Origin: Manis javanica
Taxonomy: Eukaryota > Chordata > Mammalia > Pholidota > Manidae
Direction: 5' to 3'
NCBI RefSeq assembly: GCF_040802235.1
Contig: NC_133174.1
Span: 137,507,213-137,571,212 of the forward strand
Length of the DNA: 64,000 nucleotides
Below the pieces are notes generated by a model that searched no databases, was not told where the DNA came from, and worked only from the letters and a program-made list of their open reading frames with translations. The position numbers and the translations under genes were made by a program. Numbering within the stretch: position 1 is the first letter of the stretch; each line of letters begins with the position of its first letter. This document shows positions 33,563-42,937 of this stretch, one piece after another.

Positions 33563-34794
33563 ACTGTACAGTGCTTGGGATGGCCTCAGGGACCTAAGTC
33601 AGCGCTACACAAGGGATGGTAGAAAGAGCATCTGGCAGCTGGAGCAGGGGGTGGGGCGGGGGTGGGGGTGCTGGTGGGGAGTGCCTGCGCATCCACTTTC
33701 CCTGGCCGGCCCCCACCCGCAAGGAGGCCCCTGGTTACGTAGGGGTGAATGGAGCTTCCTGCTACTCACGACATGGTTTCCGACCCAAACTGGGGCAACA
33801 CAGGACTGTTATTCTGCCAGATACTGTGCAGAACTTCAAAGGACTTTGAACATAGTTTAGAACCACTCGGTCTCCTGCCTACATTACCTAACAGAGACTC
33901 TGAGAAGTCCTACTGGAAAGAGAGCCATCTAACATTGTTTAACTGAGTATCTCCCAAACTTTTTTGATCTCAGAATCTTATTCTCTTAGAATGACTCTTT
34001 TGTTCACATCTGGTAAAACCCATGTTCCATAGAATACATTTCTGGAAATGTTGGGCTTGATAACTTTGAATGGCCTTCCAGCTCCAACAGGTTAGGATTT
34101 TTAAATTTCCACAAGATTTGTAAGCCTGCTTGGCTCTCAGTTAATTGCCATCCATTCACTGGGATGTTGCAGCTCTCTGTGGCCACAACACCCTTGGTAG
34201 TGGTCCAGGTGGCCCAGTGGGAGCAGCAGACATCTGCCTATCTGGATTTGACACTCTGACTTCACATGGGTGGTGAAACGGGGTTAGGTCCCTGCAGGCT
34301 CCATCAAGAAAGGTTTGCAACAGTGGTTCTGGGCTCTTTGGGGTCATAGATCTTTTTGAGCAGCTGAGAAAAGTTTTGGAACTTCATCCCAGAAAAACTC
34401 ACAGAAGCACACACACGTACACACAACATGTTGTTTCCAAATCCAAGGGTCTCGTCGATGACCTGACCCTGCCTGGACTTCCTAGGAGTGCCTGCACTTA
34501 GAAGCCCTGGAATGATCTTGGGGATGCTGGATGGGGCTCACCTCTGACGATCTTTGACCCCAAAGGAAATATAGAGACTTCCTTGTTATCTAGGTGCAAG
34601 GTGGGGGGCCAGGAGACTCAGCCCTCGCCCTTCAGAGCTGGCACTCTAACATGGGCCCTGGGGTAGGTGCTTGTTGTCTCCTGGCCTTGGCTAAATTCAG
34701 AAAGCGACAGGAGTTATAGGAGTGCATTGGACAAGAGCGCTGCTCTGGGGCCTCTGCTGTGGGGTTCGAGAATGGTCGGTATTAATCACAAAGA
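33563..34794. other. Unique sequence containing a G-rich tract
   Basis: A G-run cluster lies at 33,647-33,668 (see the separate entry). The rest is unrecognised, with a CA-rich patch near 34,409-34,425. Confidence 0.5.
33647..33668 (+). other. G-quadruplex-forming motif
   Basis: Four runs of 4-5 G separated by single T, C or T bases on the plus strand, with a further GGGG 10 nt downstream. This fits the canonical G3+N1-7 quadruplex pattern with one-nucleotide loops. Confidence 0.7.
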
Positions 34795-34990
34795 TAGCTA
34801 CTTAGAGGTGGGGCTTGGAGCTGCGATTTAAAGAATGTGGGTTGTGGCTTGGGGGGATCTAAGACCAGTTGTTGCTTGCACAAGGGACAACTCAGGCAAA
34901 GGCTTGGGGTAGGAAAGGGGGTGCATTTGAAAGAGTGGGGGTGGCAGCAAGGAGAACCAAGCATAGGTCAAGTGGAGGGCAAGCATGAAG
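34795..34990 (+). repeat. L2-like LINE fossil, source of a local duplication
   Basis: 'gaggtggggcttggagctgc' then 'gatttaaagaatgtgggttg' and 'aaaggcttggggtagga' follow the L2 3' region order. Positions 34,852-34,942 are duplicated at 35,323-35,413. Confidence 0.5.
34852..34942 (+). repeat. 91-bp direct duplication, source copy
   Basis: Aligns without gaps to 35,323-35,413 with 3 mismatches in 91 (about 97%). It sits inside a longer L2-like fossil whose flanks are not duplicated, so this copy is taken as the template. Confidence 0.85.
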
Positions 34991-35322
34991 TCGCAGCAAT
35001 TCAGGCCACAACTGGAAACCCCCCTCTCCATTTAGCAGTCCTGCCGAGGCCCTCCTCTATGCACAAGTCCCATCAGGCAGGCAGACAGGCAGGTAGGGCA
35101 GGCGGCGCTCCCTTGCCAACACGCAATCCCTCTGGAATCCCCCACAGCAGCTGGCCAGAGCCTGGCCACCAGCTTCCTCCAGCCCTGGCCCCGCCCTGAC
35201 TCCGCCCACACTGCGCTCAGCTCACGCTGGTCCAGAAGAGCAAAGTTGTCTGATGTGAAGCTGCCATCGCCCTTGTCACCTCCCTTCTCTCTCTCCCTTT
35301 TTTCTGCTCAGTCTAAGAGTAA

Positions 35323-35536
35323 GGGGAATCTAAGACCAGTTGTTGCTTGCACAAGGGACAACTTAGGCAAAGGCTTGGGGTGGGAAAGGGGGTGCATTTG
35401 AAAGAGTGGGGGTCTTAGGGGTCTTAGGTCACTGTGGGAACTCACTCAGCACCCATGCACATGTAAACCCTCCCTGGCGTTTAGGGCTGTTAACACACTA
35501 TGAGATAACTGTGTCCCTTTTACTTCTGCCCTGGAT
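35323..35536 (+). other. Two-template patchwork insertion
   Basis: This 214-bp block is made of two pieces joined by about 11 nt of filler. Piece 1 (35,323-35,413) is a direct copy of 34,852-34,942 (88/91 identical). Piece 2 (35,425-35,536) is an inverted copy of 36,247-36,358 (106/112 identical). The filler repeats 'ggtcttag' in tandem. Similar 19-bp sequences flank the block (35,304-35,322 and 35,537-35,555, 3 mismatches), like a short flanking duplication. The arrangement suggests a template-switching repair event. Confidence 0.75.
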
Positions 35537-35556
35537 CTACTCAGCCTAAGAGGAAA

Positions 35557-36035
35557 GAGCATTGCTCCTATCCTTGTGGAGGGCCAGCCCATTCTCCTGG
35601 GGCCTGGACCCCATCCTGTCCCATCTCCTCCAGGGCCTCACTTCTAGAAGAGTGCTGGGTTCTGGCTGCTCCCCCACTCCTGTGTCTCACAACCAGCTCT
35701 GCATATAAGGCTGAAACATCCAGGCACCTTCCATGCATCCCTTCCTACCCTCTCTGCTGCCAAAACCCTTCCCGCACAAAAACACTGGCACACACCCTTA
35801 TCTCCTGACAAACCTTCTACTCATGTCTCATACATCAGCTGAGCCACACAATTTTAGGAAGCCCTCCTAAGCGCCCCCCACCCCAAACCAGTGCCTTAGA
35901 GCTCCTATGATCTCCCACACTGCTGCTGCTCTGCACATGCCCAGGTGGGACCCATCACACCGGGTATCCAAATGTCCTGTGGTTGTCTCCCCAGCCAGGG
36001 TGGCAACTCAGGGAGTGCAGGCACATGCCAACTCT
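35557..36035. other. Unique sequence between the inverted repeat arms
   Basis: No gene or known repeat is recognised. The stretch is C-rich, with a 'ccccccaccccaaacca' patch near 35,874-35,890. Confidence 0.45.
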
Positions 36036-36500
36036 CTTAGCCTGCACCCTCCAGAAAGTCGAGTCTGAGACAAAGGCTCAGGTGTGAGCATTTTAGGGAA
36101 GAGTGACCCCAGAAAGCAGAAGTGCTGGGCAGGGGGAGTGATACAGGGAAGGAAGGAAATGTGCTTATCATGTTGGCCGCCTCAAAAGGAAACTGCTTGA
36201 ATATATGGGACCATCTAAGAAACCATATGAAATGCATCTTGAGGTCATCCAGGGTAGAAGTAAAAGGGACGCAGTTATCTCATAGGGTGTTAACAGCCCT
36301 AAACGCCAGGGTAGCTTTACATGTGCATGGGTGCTGAGTGAGTTCCCACAGTGACCTACCCTTCGGCATCACAGGAGCTGGAGGAAGGAGAGAAGCAGGC
36401 ACTGCAGGCGCAACAAGGCATGGACAGGTTGCACTGGTGGGAAGGTGGTCAGAATTGTCACAGAACTGGTCACCACAGCAGTGGCTGGAATAAGCGACTG
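36036..36500 (-). mobile_element. ERVL-associated LTR-like sequence (possible 3' LTR)
   Basis: Its position directly beyond the minus-strand ERVL pol remnant and its LTR-like character suggest the 3' LTR of that provirus. About 55 bp near 36,102-36,155 ('gtgaccccagaaagcagaag ...') resemble 40,319-40,370, which could be part of the partner 5' LTR. Boundaries are unclear. Confidence 0.4.
36247..36358 (-). repeat. 112-bp inverted repeat arm, source copy
   Basis: The reverse complement aligns gap-free to 35,425-35,536 with 6 mismatches in 112 (94.6%). It lies within LTR-like sequence that continues on both sides and is therefore probably the template. The two arms are separated by 710 bp. Confidence 0.85.
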
Positions 36501-37499
36501 GTGAGGCCAAGGGATTCCGAAATGAGGCACAAAAGGTGTCTGCTGTGGCCCACTCCCTGCAGCACTCAGATTTGCCTGCACCCCCCGTTATGCCCAGCTC
36601 CCAGGTTTCCTCCTGGGGGCCTCCATTTTTGAGGAAACAAAATACACTCACTTTATCCTTGAGATGGGCCAAGTCCAAGACCAATCTATCCCAGAGGCTC
36701 TTTCAAGGTGGTGGCCAGCTGCAGTCTTTGCAAAGACTTGATGCAAGAGGGTTAGTGAAAAAGCAATGACCCCCTGCCACAGCTGCTCCCTAGGCAGGAA
36801 TGAATATTCATTGTCTCCCTCCTCCACCCTCTGTTCTCAAAATGGCCTTCCCTGGGCCAGTACTTTGGCTGGGCTGCACTGTGTGCCCGGTGAGGTGCCT
36901 TGGCCTTGTTGAGCCATGGTTCATGAAAGTGCCCATGAACCTTTATTCGTGGATGTAGAAGCACCAAGAAGCTGCCCTGCTGAATCCCCAGGACTCTAAA
37001 GCTGTTCCGCTTGCCACCATTGTACAACAGCACCCTGAGCTCCTCCTTTCTTTTCCTGCTGGTTTGTTGGAGTGAAAAGCCCCAACTGACCTGACGGTCA
37101 TTGCAGCTTCAAGTTCAATGGAATCCTCACTGTGACCCCTGGTGGAAACATTCCATCGCATCATACCAGAATTACCAATCGGCAGAGACTGAGGCTTCGG
37201 GGACGGGAAGCACAAATTCAACAAAGGGTTCCTGGGAGTGATGGTGAGAAGGCCTCCCCTACATCCAGCCTTAGGGTTGCTGAGCAGGGGTTCACATACC
37301 AGCCGCTGGATCTGTGTACATACTTCATCCTGGAGGATTGCATGTCACACTGTATTGTGTTGTCCCTATGCTGGCATCTTACATAAGTCTTTAACAGGCT
37401 ACTCCCTCAGGCCTGCTGCTGGGCACCTGGCAGTCCCAGTGAGACCTCTGTACACAGCTGCACGCCTTTGGCATGTTCCTGCCAGGCCCCAAGCCAACT
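36501..37499 (-). mobile_element. Probable ERV internal or flanking remnant
   Basis: Diverged sequence lying between the LTR-like block and the MLT1 insertion. No intact frame exists and no domain can be read, so ERV origin is inferred from position only. Confidence 0.3.
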
Positions 37500-37915
37500 A
37501 TGTACTGATGTGCTTAGGCTGCCATAGCGAAGTACCACAGATTGGGTGGCTTAAAGGACAGAAATTTATGTCTCCTAGTTCTGGAGGCTAAAAGTCCAAA
37601 ATCAGTGAGTGAACAGGGTCAGTTCTTTCTGGGACTGTGAGGGAACGGTATGTTCCTGTCTTTTCTCCTTGGCTGGTAAACGACCGTCTCTCCTTATGTC
37701 TCTTCACACCGTCTTCTATATGAGACTCTTCATCCAAATGTGCCCTTTCTATAAGGACACCAGTCCTACTGGATTATCCCCCCTCCCTATGACCTCACCT
37801 TAACTAATTCCATCTGCAATGACCCTATTCCCAAATAAGGTCACAATCTGAGGAAGCAGTGTCAGGACTGCAACACATGAATTTAGAAGGTAAACAAAAA
37901 TCAACCCATGACAGC
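37500..37915 (-). repeat. MLT1-like LTR inserted in the ERVL remnant
   Basis: Reverse MaLR LTR: 'ggctgccatagcgaagtacc' (37,518), 'tagttctggaggctaaaagt' (37,576), 'ctataaggacaccagtccta' (37,749), ending with 'aacccatgac' near 37,912. It sits between ERV-like segments, suggesting insertion into an older provirus. Confidence 0.75.
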
Positions 37916-38599
37916 CACCTAAGGCAACTGCCACCATCCCATGGTCCGTGCTTTTGTAGGCTATGTCTCCCTCCATGCCGAGCCGATGACCCACTAGCAA
38001 GTCCCCTCATAGAAGTATTTCCCTTTACCACTGGGATTTACACCATCACTGATCAGGGTTGCATTGTCACAACTGCCCATTTCTTTCTCAGCATTGACCA
38101 GTACGTTGTGCCAACCCATCTGAGGATCAGGCCCCAGTTACCTTGTTCTCCGTCATCTGGTCATAGCAAAACTCCATAAAGCCACAGGTATGAGGTGAGG
38201 CAAAGCTGGGGTCAGTGCAACAGATGCTGATGCACCAGAGTCTGGGCCACCTATTCATGTCATTTACTTGAGTCTCTGGACCTTCTAGGATCCACAGCAA
38301 ATGCCCACGTCCATCATACAAAGGAGGTACGTGCATGCTTTCGACTTAGTAACACCCAGCCCGTGGGGGGCAACTGCAGTCTTGCAGTTCCCTGTGGCTC
38401 CATGGCCAAACACTAATTCTCTGCCAAGGCCCAAAAGCTCTCCCAGAGTTGTTTTATAAGAGAACAGCCCCCTGCCACAGAAGGCATGACCTTGCTCCAA
38501 ACCCTTAGGCGTCTGCACTGTGGCTACGCTCCTAGAGACGCCAAAGACGCCACAGCGCACTTGCGTCTACCGCAGATGCCTCTAGTGCCTTGGATCTGA
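37916..38599 (-). mobile_element. Probable ERVL pol 3' part, fully decayed
   Basis: Sequence continuous with the RT remnant on the 3' side of pol (minus orientation). Short frames only; RNase H/integrase motifs could not be read. ERV origin is inferred from continuity. Confidence 0.4.
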
Positions 38600-39175
38600 T
38601 GAGTCATGAGGCTCGAGGCAGAGTAGCTTGCACTTCAGCCTGGGCCCACGGCAGAGCCCTCTTGTCCTGAACCCCACTCAAAACTGGAGACCTCTGAATG
38701 ACCCACTAATTACCTTGGAGCAAAATTCCCAATGATATTCTGTGCTGCCTCCAAAATCTAAAAAGCCCCACCAAGTGCTCTGTCTCTTGCTTGGTGGCAG
38801 GCGATTCAAGGTAATTTGTCCATTTCCTTAGAAGAGATGTCATGGCCTGTTTTAGATCACTAGACCCCTAAAAGTTTCACTGACAGGGCACCCATGCATC
38901 TTCTTGGGCTCTCTCTCCCACCCTCTGATTTGCATGTGTCTTACAAGGACATCTGAACTACTCATCATTTGATGCTCACTAGGCCCAAGCAGCGTGATGG
39001 CAGCAGTTTCATCAGTGTGAAGGACCGATGTCATTTTCCGTGAAACGTCAAGGAGATCAAGGCTGTACAGGTCACACTGTGACAGAGCAGAAACAGAATT
39101 CACCTGGCCCCAGGTGAACCACTGAATATGCACTGCTTGCCTTCTGGTGTAAAGGCAAACTGCTTTTAATCCCAC
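38600..39175 (-). pseudogene. Endogenous retrovirus (ERVL-type) pol remnant
   Basis: A decayed reverse-transcriptase/connection region read on the minus strand. A 107-codon frame (38,852-39,175) aligns by eye with the palm region of class III ERV RT; the position of the catalytic Y-x-D-D box is degraded to 'HTDE' (39,008-39,019), followed by 'LLGPSEH' and 'HMQIRGWE'. In another frame, near 38,740-38,800, the connection segment reads 'HLVGLFRFWRQH'. Stops and frameshifts separate the parts and the catalytic residues are lost, so no activity is possible. Flanking sequence on both sides probably belongs to the same provirus. Confidence 0.7.
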
Positions 39176-40760
39176 TTATTGATGGGGATTAAAATGGTGC
39201 ATTCTTCAGACCGACAGTCCTACACCAAGTGTCAAAGATGTTCCAGTCTGCTTTAGTCAAGACAGCGCAGCCAGCAGTGCGACCACAGGGGGAGCAGCCA
39301 CTTCGGGAAGTTGGCGGCAGCAAAGGGTCCACCATCACCTAACAGAATCCATCTGGTCTTGGCGGAGCCTTATCTGTGAATTCAAGAAGGGCATGATGGG
39401 GCCACTCCCGTGCGTCCTTTATAAGTCTTGGACAGTGGAACTCATTTTTGTAGTTCCTCCTTGTGCTGCTCTGGTTTACATCTTTTTTTTTTAATTTTTT
39501 AATTTTTTTATTTTGGTATCATTAATGGACAATTACATGAAGAACATTATGTTTACTAGGCTCCCCCCTTCTGGTTTACATCTTGGCTGAGGGAGCAGTT
39601 TCAGTGCTTTACGCCTGACTCTTCCCATCAAAATAATTTTTATTCCACAAGTCTGAGTACTAATGTGAGGGTTCTTCTGGCTGCTAAAAGTATCTACCCC
39701 AAGTGTACACTTGGGAGCCAGGGAAATGACCACAGGACAGGTCCGCAGCCCCGTCTGACCATTGGGCCAGAAGTCCGTTTACCACTTGACTTTAGAAGCC
39801 CCGCTCTAACAAGGAAACCGTGATGGCATTTTGGGTTTCTTGACACTCGAGTAAGCTCAGACCCTGTGTCCAACAGTTCTGGAAAAGTGTAAGTAGTTCT
39901 CTGTCTCTAGCACAGTTACCTTCACAGATGTCCTTAGGTCACTGAGAAGAACTGAGGGAATATCTGTCATGCAGTTGTGGTGGCACTGTCAGGGTTCTTC
40001 CACAAGGAGACTAGTCTCCCCTTTGATCTGAGCTCTGGGTTTGGGACGTGATGTAGATCTGGGGTAAGGGCCTGAGTTTTTCACTGTGGTGGCTGACATC
40101 CACCTGCCCATAAACTTCAGATTTTCAAAAAATTATACTAGTCCAGCAATACCCTAGTTATCTCTGTGTCTATTTGTCCGAGGAATCTGATGGGCATCAC
40201 ATAGATCCGTGCACATAGGGCTCCCCAGTTACTACTCTGACCTGACCTTGCTTCCCCTTACAAAAATGGCTAAGTGTTGCCATCTGACTTCTGCAAGGAT
40301 CCTTATTAGGAAATGTGATCCCAGAGAGCACGAGTGGGGAGGGTGGCAAAATTAGGGAAGGAGGAAGAGCCAAAACAAGGGAATGATATCTAACTGTACA
40401 TCACAGTGCGTGACTGGTTGCTTGCTGACTTATGACCCTCTGAGAAGCCAAGTGAAATATGTCTCAGCACTGAGGGAGAAGTTATCTCTCATCTCCTTTC
40501 CCATTGGCTGGTTTCTCATGGGAACTCACCTCCCCTGCTGTGTGCATGCCCATCAATTTCCCCTGGCATTCAATTCCACGCCAAGGGAGAAGGCCCTAAA
40601 GGCGTGGCATGCTCTGTAAGCCTGAGGCCAGGTGCTGTCACTCTATACCTGCATGAAATTTGTCGGACCCCTTGCAGAAACAACTGGTTGCTTCAGAGCT
40701 GGCTGGCCTAGGACACAGGTGAGGCAAGGCCCATCTGAAGTGGTATATAAGATGTGTCCG
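39176..40760 (-). mobile_element. Probable ERVL 5' internal region and LTR remnant
   Basis: Continues upstream (minus orientation) of the RT remnant. It contains a short L1 insertion at 39,485-39,569. The stretch near 40,319-40,370 resembles 36,102-36,155, hinting at a paired LTR. No gag motif is recognisable. Confidence 0.35.
39470..39584 (-). mobile_element. 85-bp 5'-truncated L1 stub with TSDs
   Basis: A reverse-oriented extreme 3' end of the same young L1 family as 10,297-13,126 ('ttttggtatcattaatggac', 'gaagaacattatgtttact'), with a T-rich (poly-A) start. It is flanked by 15-bp repeats 'tctggtttacatctt' at 39,470-39,484 and 39,570-39,584. One of the shortest kinds of TPRT product. Confidence 0.88.
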
Positions 40761-42937
40761 TACCCCTCCCCCTTTTTAAGTTTCTATTATTTATTTATTT
40801 ATTAAGGTATTATTGATATACACTCTCATGAAGGTTTCACATGAAAAACATTGTGGTTACTACATTCACCCATATTATCAAGCCCCCCCATACCCCATTG
40901 CTGTCACTGTTCGTCAGTGTAGTAAGATGCCACAGAGTCACTACTTGTCTTCTCTGTGTTGCACTGACTTCCCCGTGACCCCACACACACCATGTGCACC
41001 AATCATAATACCCCTCAATCCCCTTCTCCCTCCCTCCCCACCCGCCCTCTCCCACCCCTCCCCTTTGGTGACCTCGAGTCCCTTCTTGGAGTCTGTGAAT
41101 CTGCTGCTGTTTTGTTCCTTTGGTTTTGCTTCGTTGTTATGCTCCACAAATGAGGAAAATTATTTGGCACTTGTCTTTCTCCACCTGGCTTATTTCACTG
41201 AGCATAATACCCTCTAGCTCCATCCATGTTGTTGCAAATGGTAGGATTTGCTTCTTTCTTATGGCTGAATAATATTCCATTGTGTATATGTACCACCACT
41301 TCTTTATCCATTCATCTACTGATGGACACTTAGGTTGCTTCCATGTCTTGGCTATTGTAAATAGTGCTGCGATAAACATAGGGGTGCATCTGTCTTTTTG
41401 AATCTGGGATCTTGTTTTCTTTGGGTAAATTCCTAGGAGTGAATTCCTGGGTCATATGGTATTTCTATTTTGAGCATTCTGAGGGACTTCCATACTGCTT
41501 TCCACAATGGTTGAACTAGCTTACATTCCCACCCGCAGTGTAGGAGGGTTCCCCTCTCTCCGCATCCTCGCCAGCATTTGTTGTTCTTAGTCTTTTTGAT
41601 ACTGGCCATCCTAACTGGTGTGAGGTGATATCTCATTGTGGTTTTAATTTGCATTTCCCTGATAATTAGCAATGTGGAGCATCTTTTCATGTGCCTGTTG
41701 TCTATATGAATTTCTTCTTTGGAGAAGTGTCTGTTCAGATCCTCCACCCATTTTTTAATTGAGTTATTTGCTTTTGGGGTGTTGAGGCATCTGAGTTCTT
41801 TATATATTTTGGATGTTAATTGCTTGTTGGATATGTCATTTATGAATATATTCTCCCATACTGTAGGATGCCTTTTTGTTCTACTGATCGTGTGTCCTTA
41901 GTTTGATGTAGTCCCATTTGTTCATTTTTGCTTTTCTTTCCCTTGCCCAGGGAGATGTGTTCAGGAAAAAGTTACACATATTTATAATCAAGAAATTTTT
42001 GCCTATGTTTCCTTCTAAGAGTTTTACGGTTTCATGACTTACATTCAGGTCTTTGATCCATTTTTAGTTTACTTTTGTGTTTGGGGTTAGACAATAATCC
42101 AGTTTCTTTCTCTTACATGTAGCTGTCTAGTTTTGCCAACACCAGCTGTTGAAGAGGCTGTCATTTTCCCACTCTATGTCCATGTCTCCTTTATCATATA
42201 TTAATTGACCATACATGCTTGGGTTTATATCTGGGCTCTCTATTCTGTTCCATTGATCTATGGGTCTCTTCTTGTGTCTGTACCAAATTGTCTTGATTAC
42301 TGTGGCTTTGTAGTAGAGCTTGAAGTCTGGGGGTGTAATCCCCCCGGCTTTATTCTTCCTTCTCAGGATTGCTTTGGCTATTCAGGGTCTTTTGTGGTTC
42401 CATATGAATTTTAGAATGATTTGCTCTAGTTCATTGAAGAATGCCTTTGGTGTTTTGATATGGATTGCATTGAATCTGTAGGTGGCTTTAGGCAGGATGG
42501 ACATTTTGGTCATATTAATTCTTCCTACCCAAGATTATGGGAAGTATTTCCATTTATTGGTGTCCTCTTTAATTTCTCTTAGGGGTGTCTTGTAGTTTTC
42601 AGGGTATAGGTCTTTCACTTCCTTGGTTAGGTTTATTCCTAGGTATTTTATTCTTTTTGATGCAATTGTGAATGGAATTGTTTTCCTGATTTCTCTCTCT
42701 GCTATTTCATCATTAGTGTATAGGAATGCAACAGATTTCTGTGAATTGATTTTGTATCCTGCAACTTTGCTGAATTCAGTTATTAGTTCTAATAGTTTTG
42801 GGGTAGATTCTTTAGGTTTTTCATGTAGAATATCATTGTCATCTGCAAACAGTGACAGTCTAACTTCTTCTCTACCAATCTGGATGCCTTTTATTTATTT
42901 ATGTTGTCTGATTGCCGTAGTATCCCTCCCCTTTTTA
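40761..42937 (-). mobile_element. 5'-truncated LINE-1 with TSDs
   Basis: A 2.14-kb reverse L1 (3' end left). It covers the 3' UTR and the C-terminal part of ORF2 and stops within the RT domain, shortly upstream of the F-A-D-D region. TSD-like repeats flank it: 'tacccctcccccttttta' (40,761-40,778) and 'tatccctccccttttta' (42,921-42,937), one substitution and one missing C. The 3' UTR differs from the L1 at 10.3 kb, so it is a separate, somewhat older subfamily copy. Confidence 0.88.
41137..41747 (-). pseudogene. LINE-1 ORF2 C-terminal remnants
   Basis: Two minus frames: 41,433-41,747 carries '[20 protein letters not shown]' and '[20 protein letters not shown]', and 41,137-41,379 carries 'KTWKQPKCPSVDEWIKKWWY'. 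These are the L1 ORF2 C-terminal domain, including the Cys-rich segment (residues '[14 protein letters not shown]'). Frames are broken between and after them. Confidence 0.85.

Noticed and set aside
39277-39296. CTCF-like 'accacagggggagcagcc'
   Set aside because: Lacks the GGCGC part of the core and lies inside a decayed ERV; too weak.
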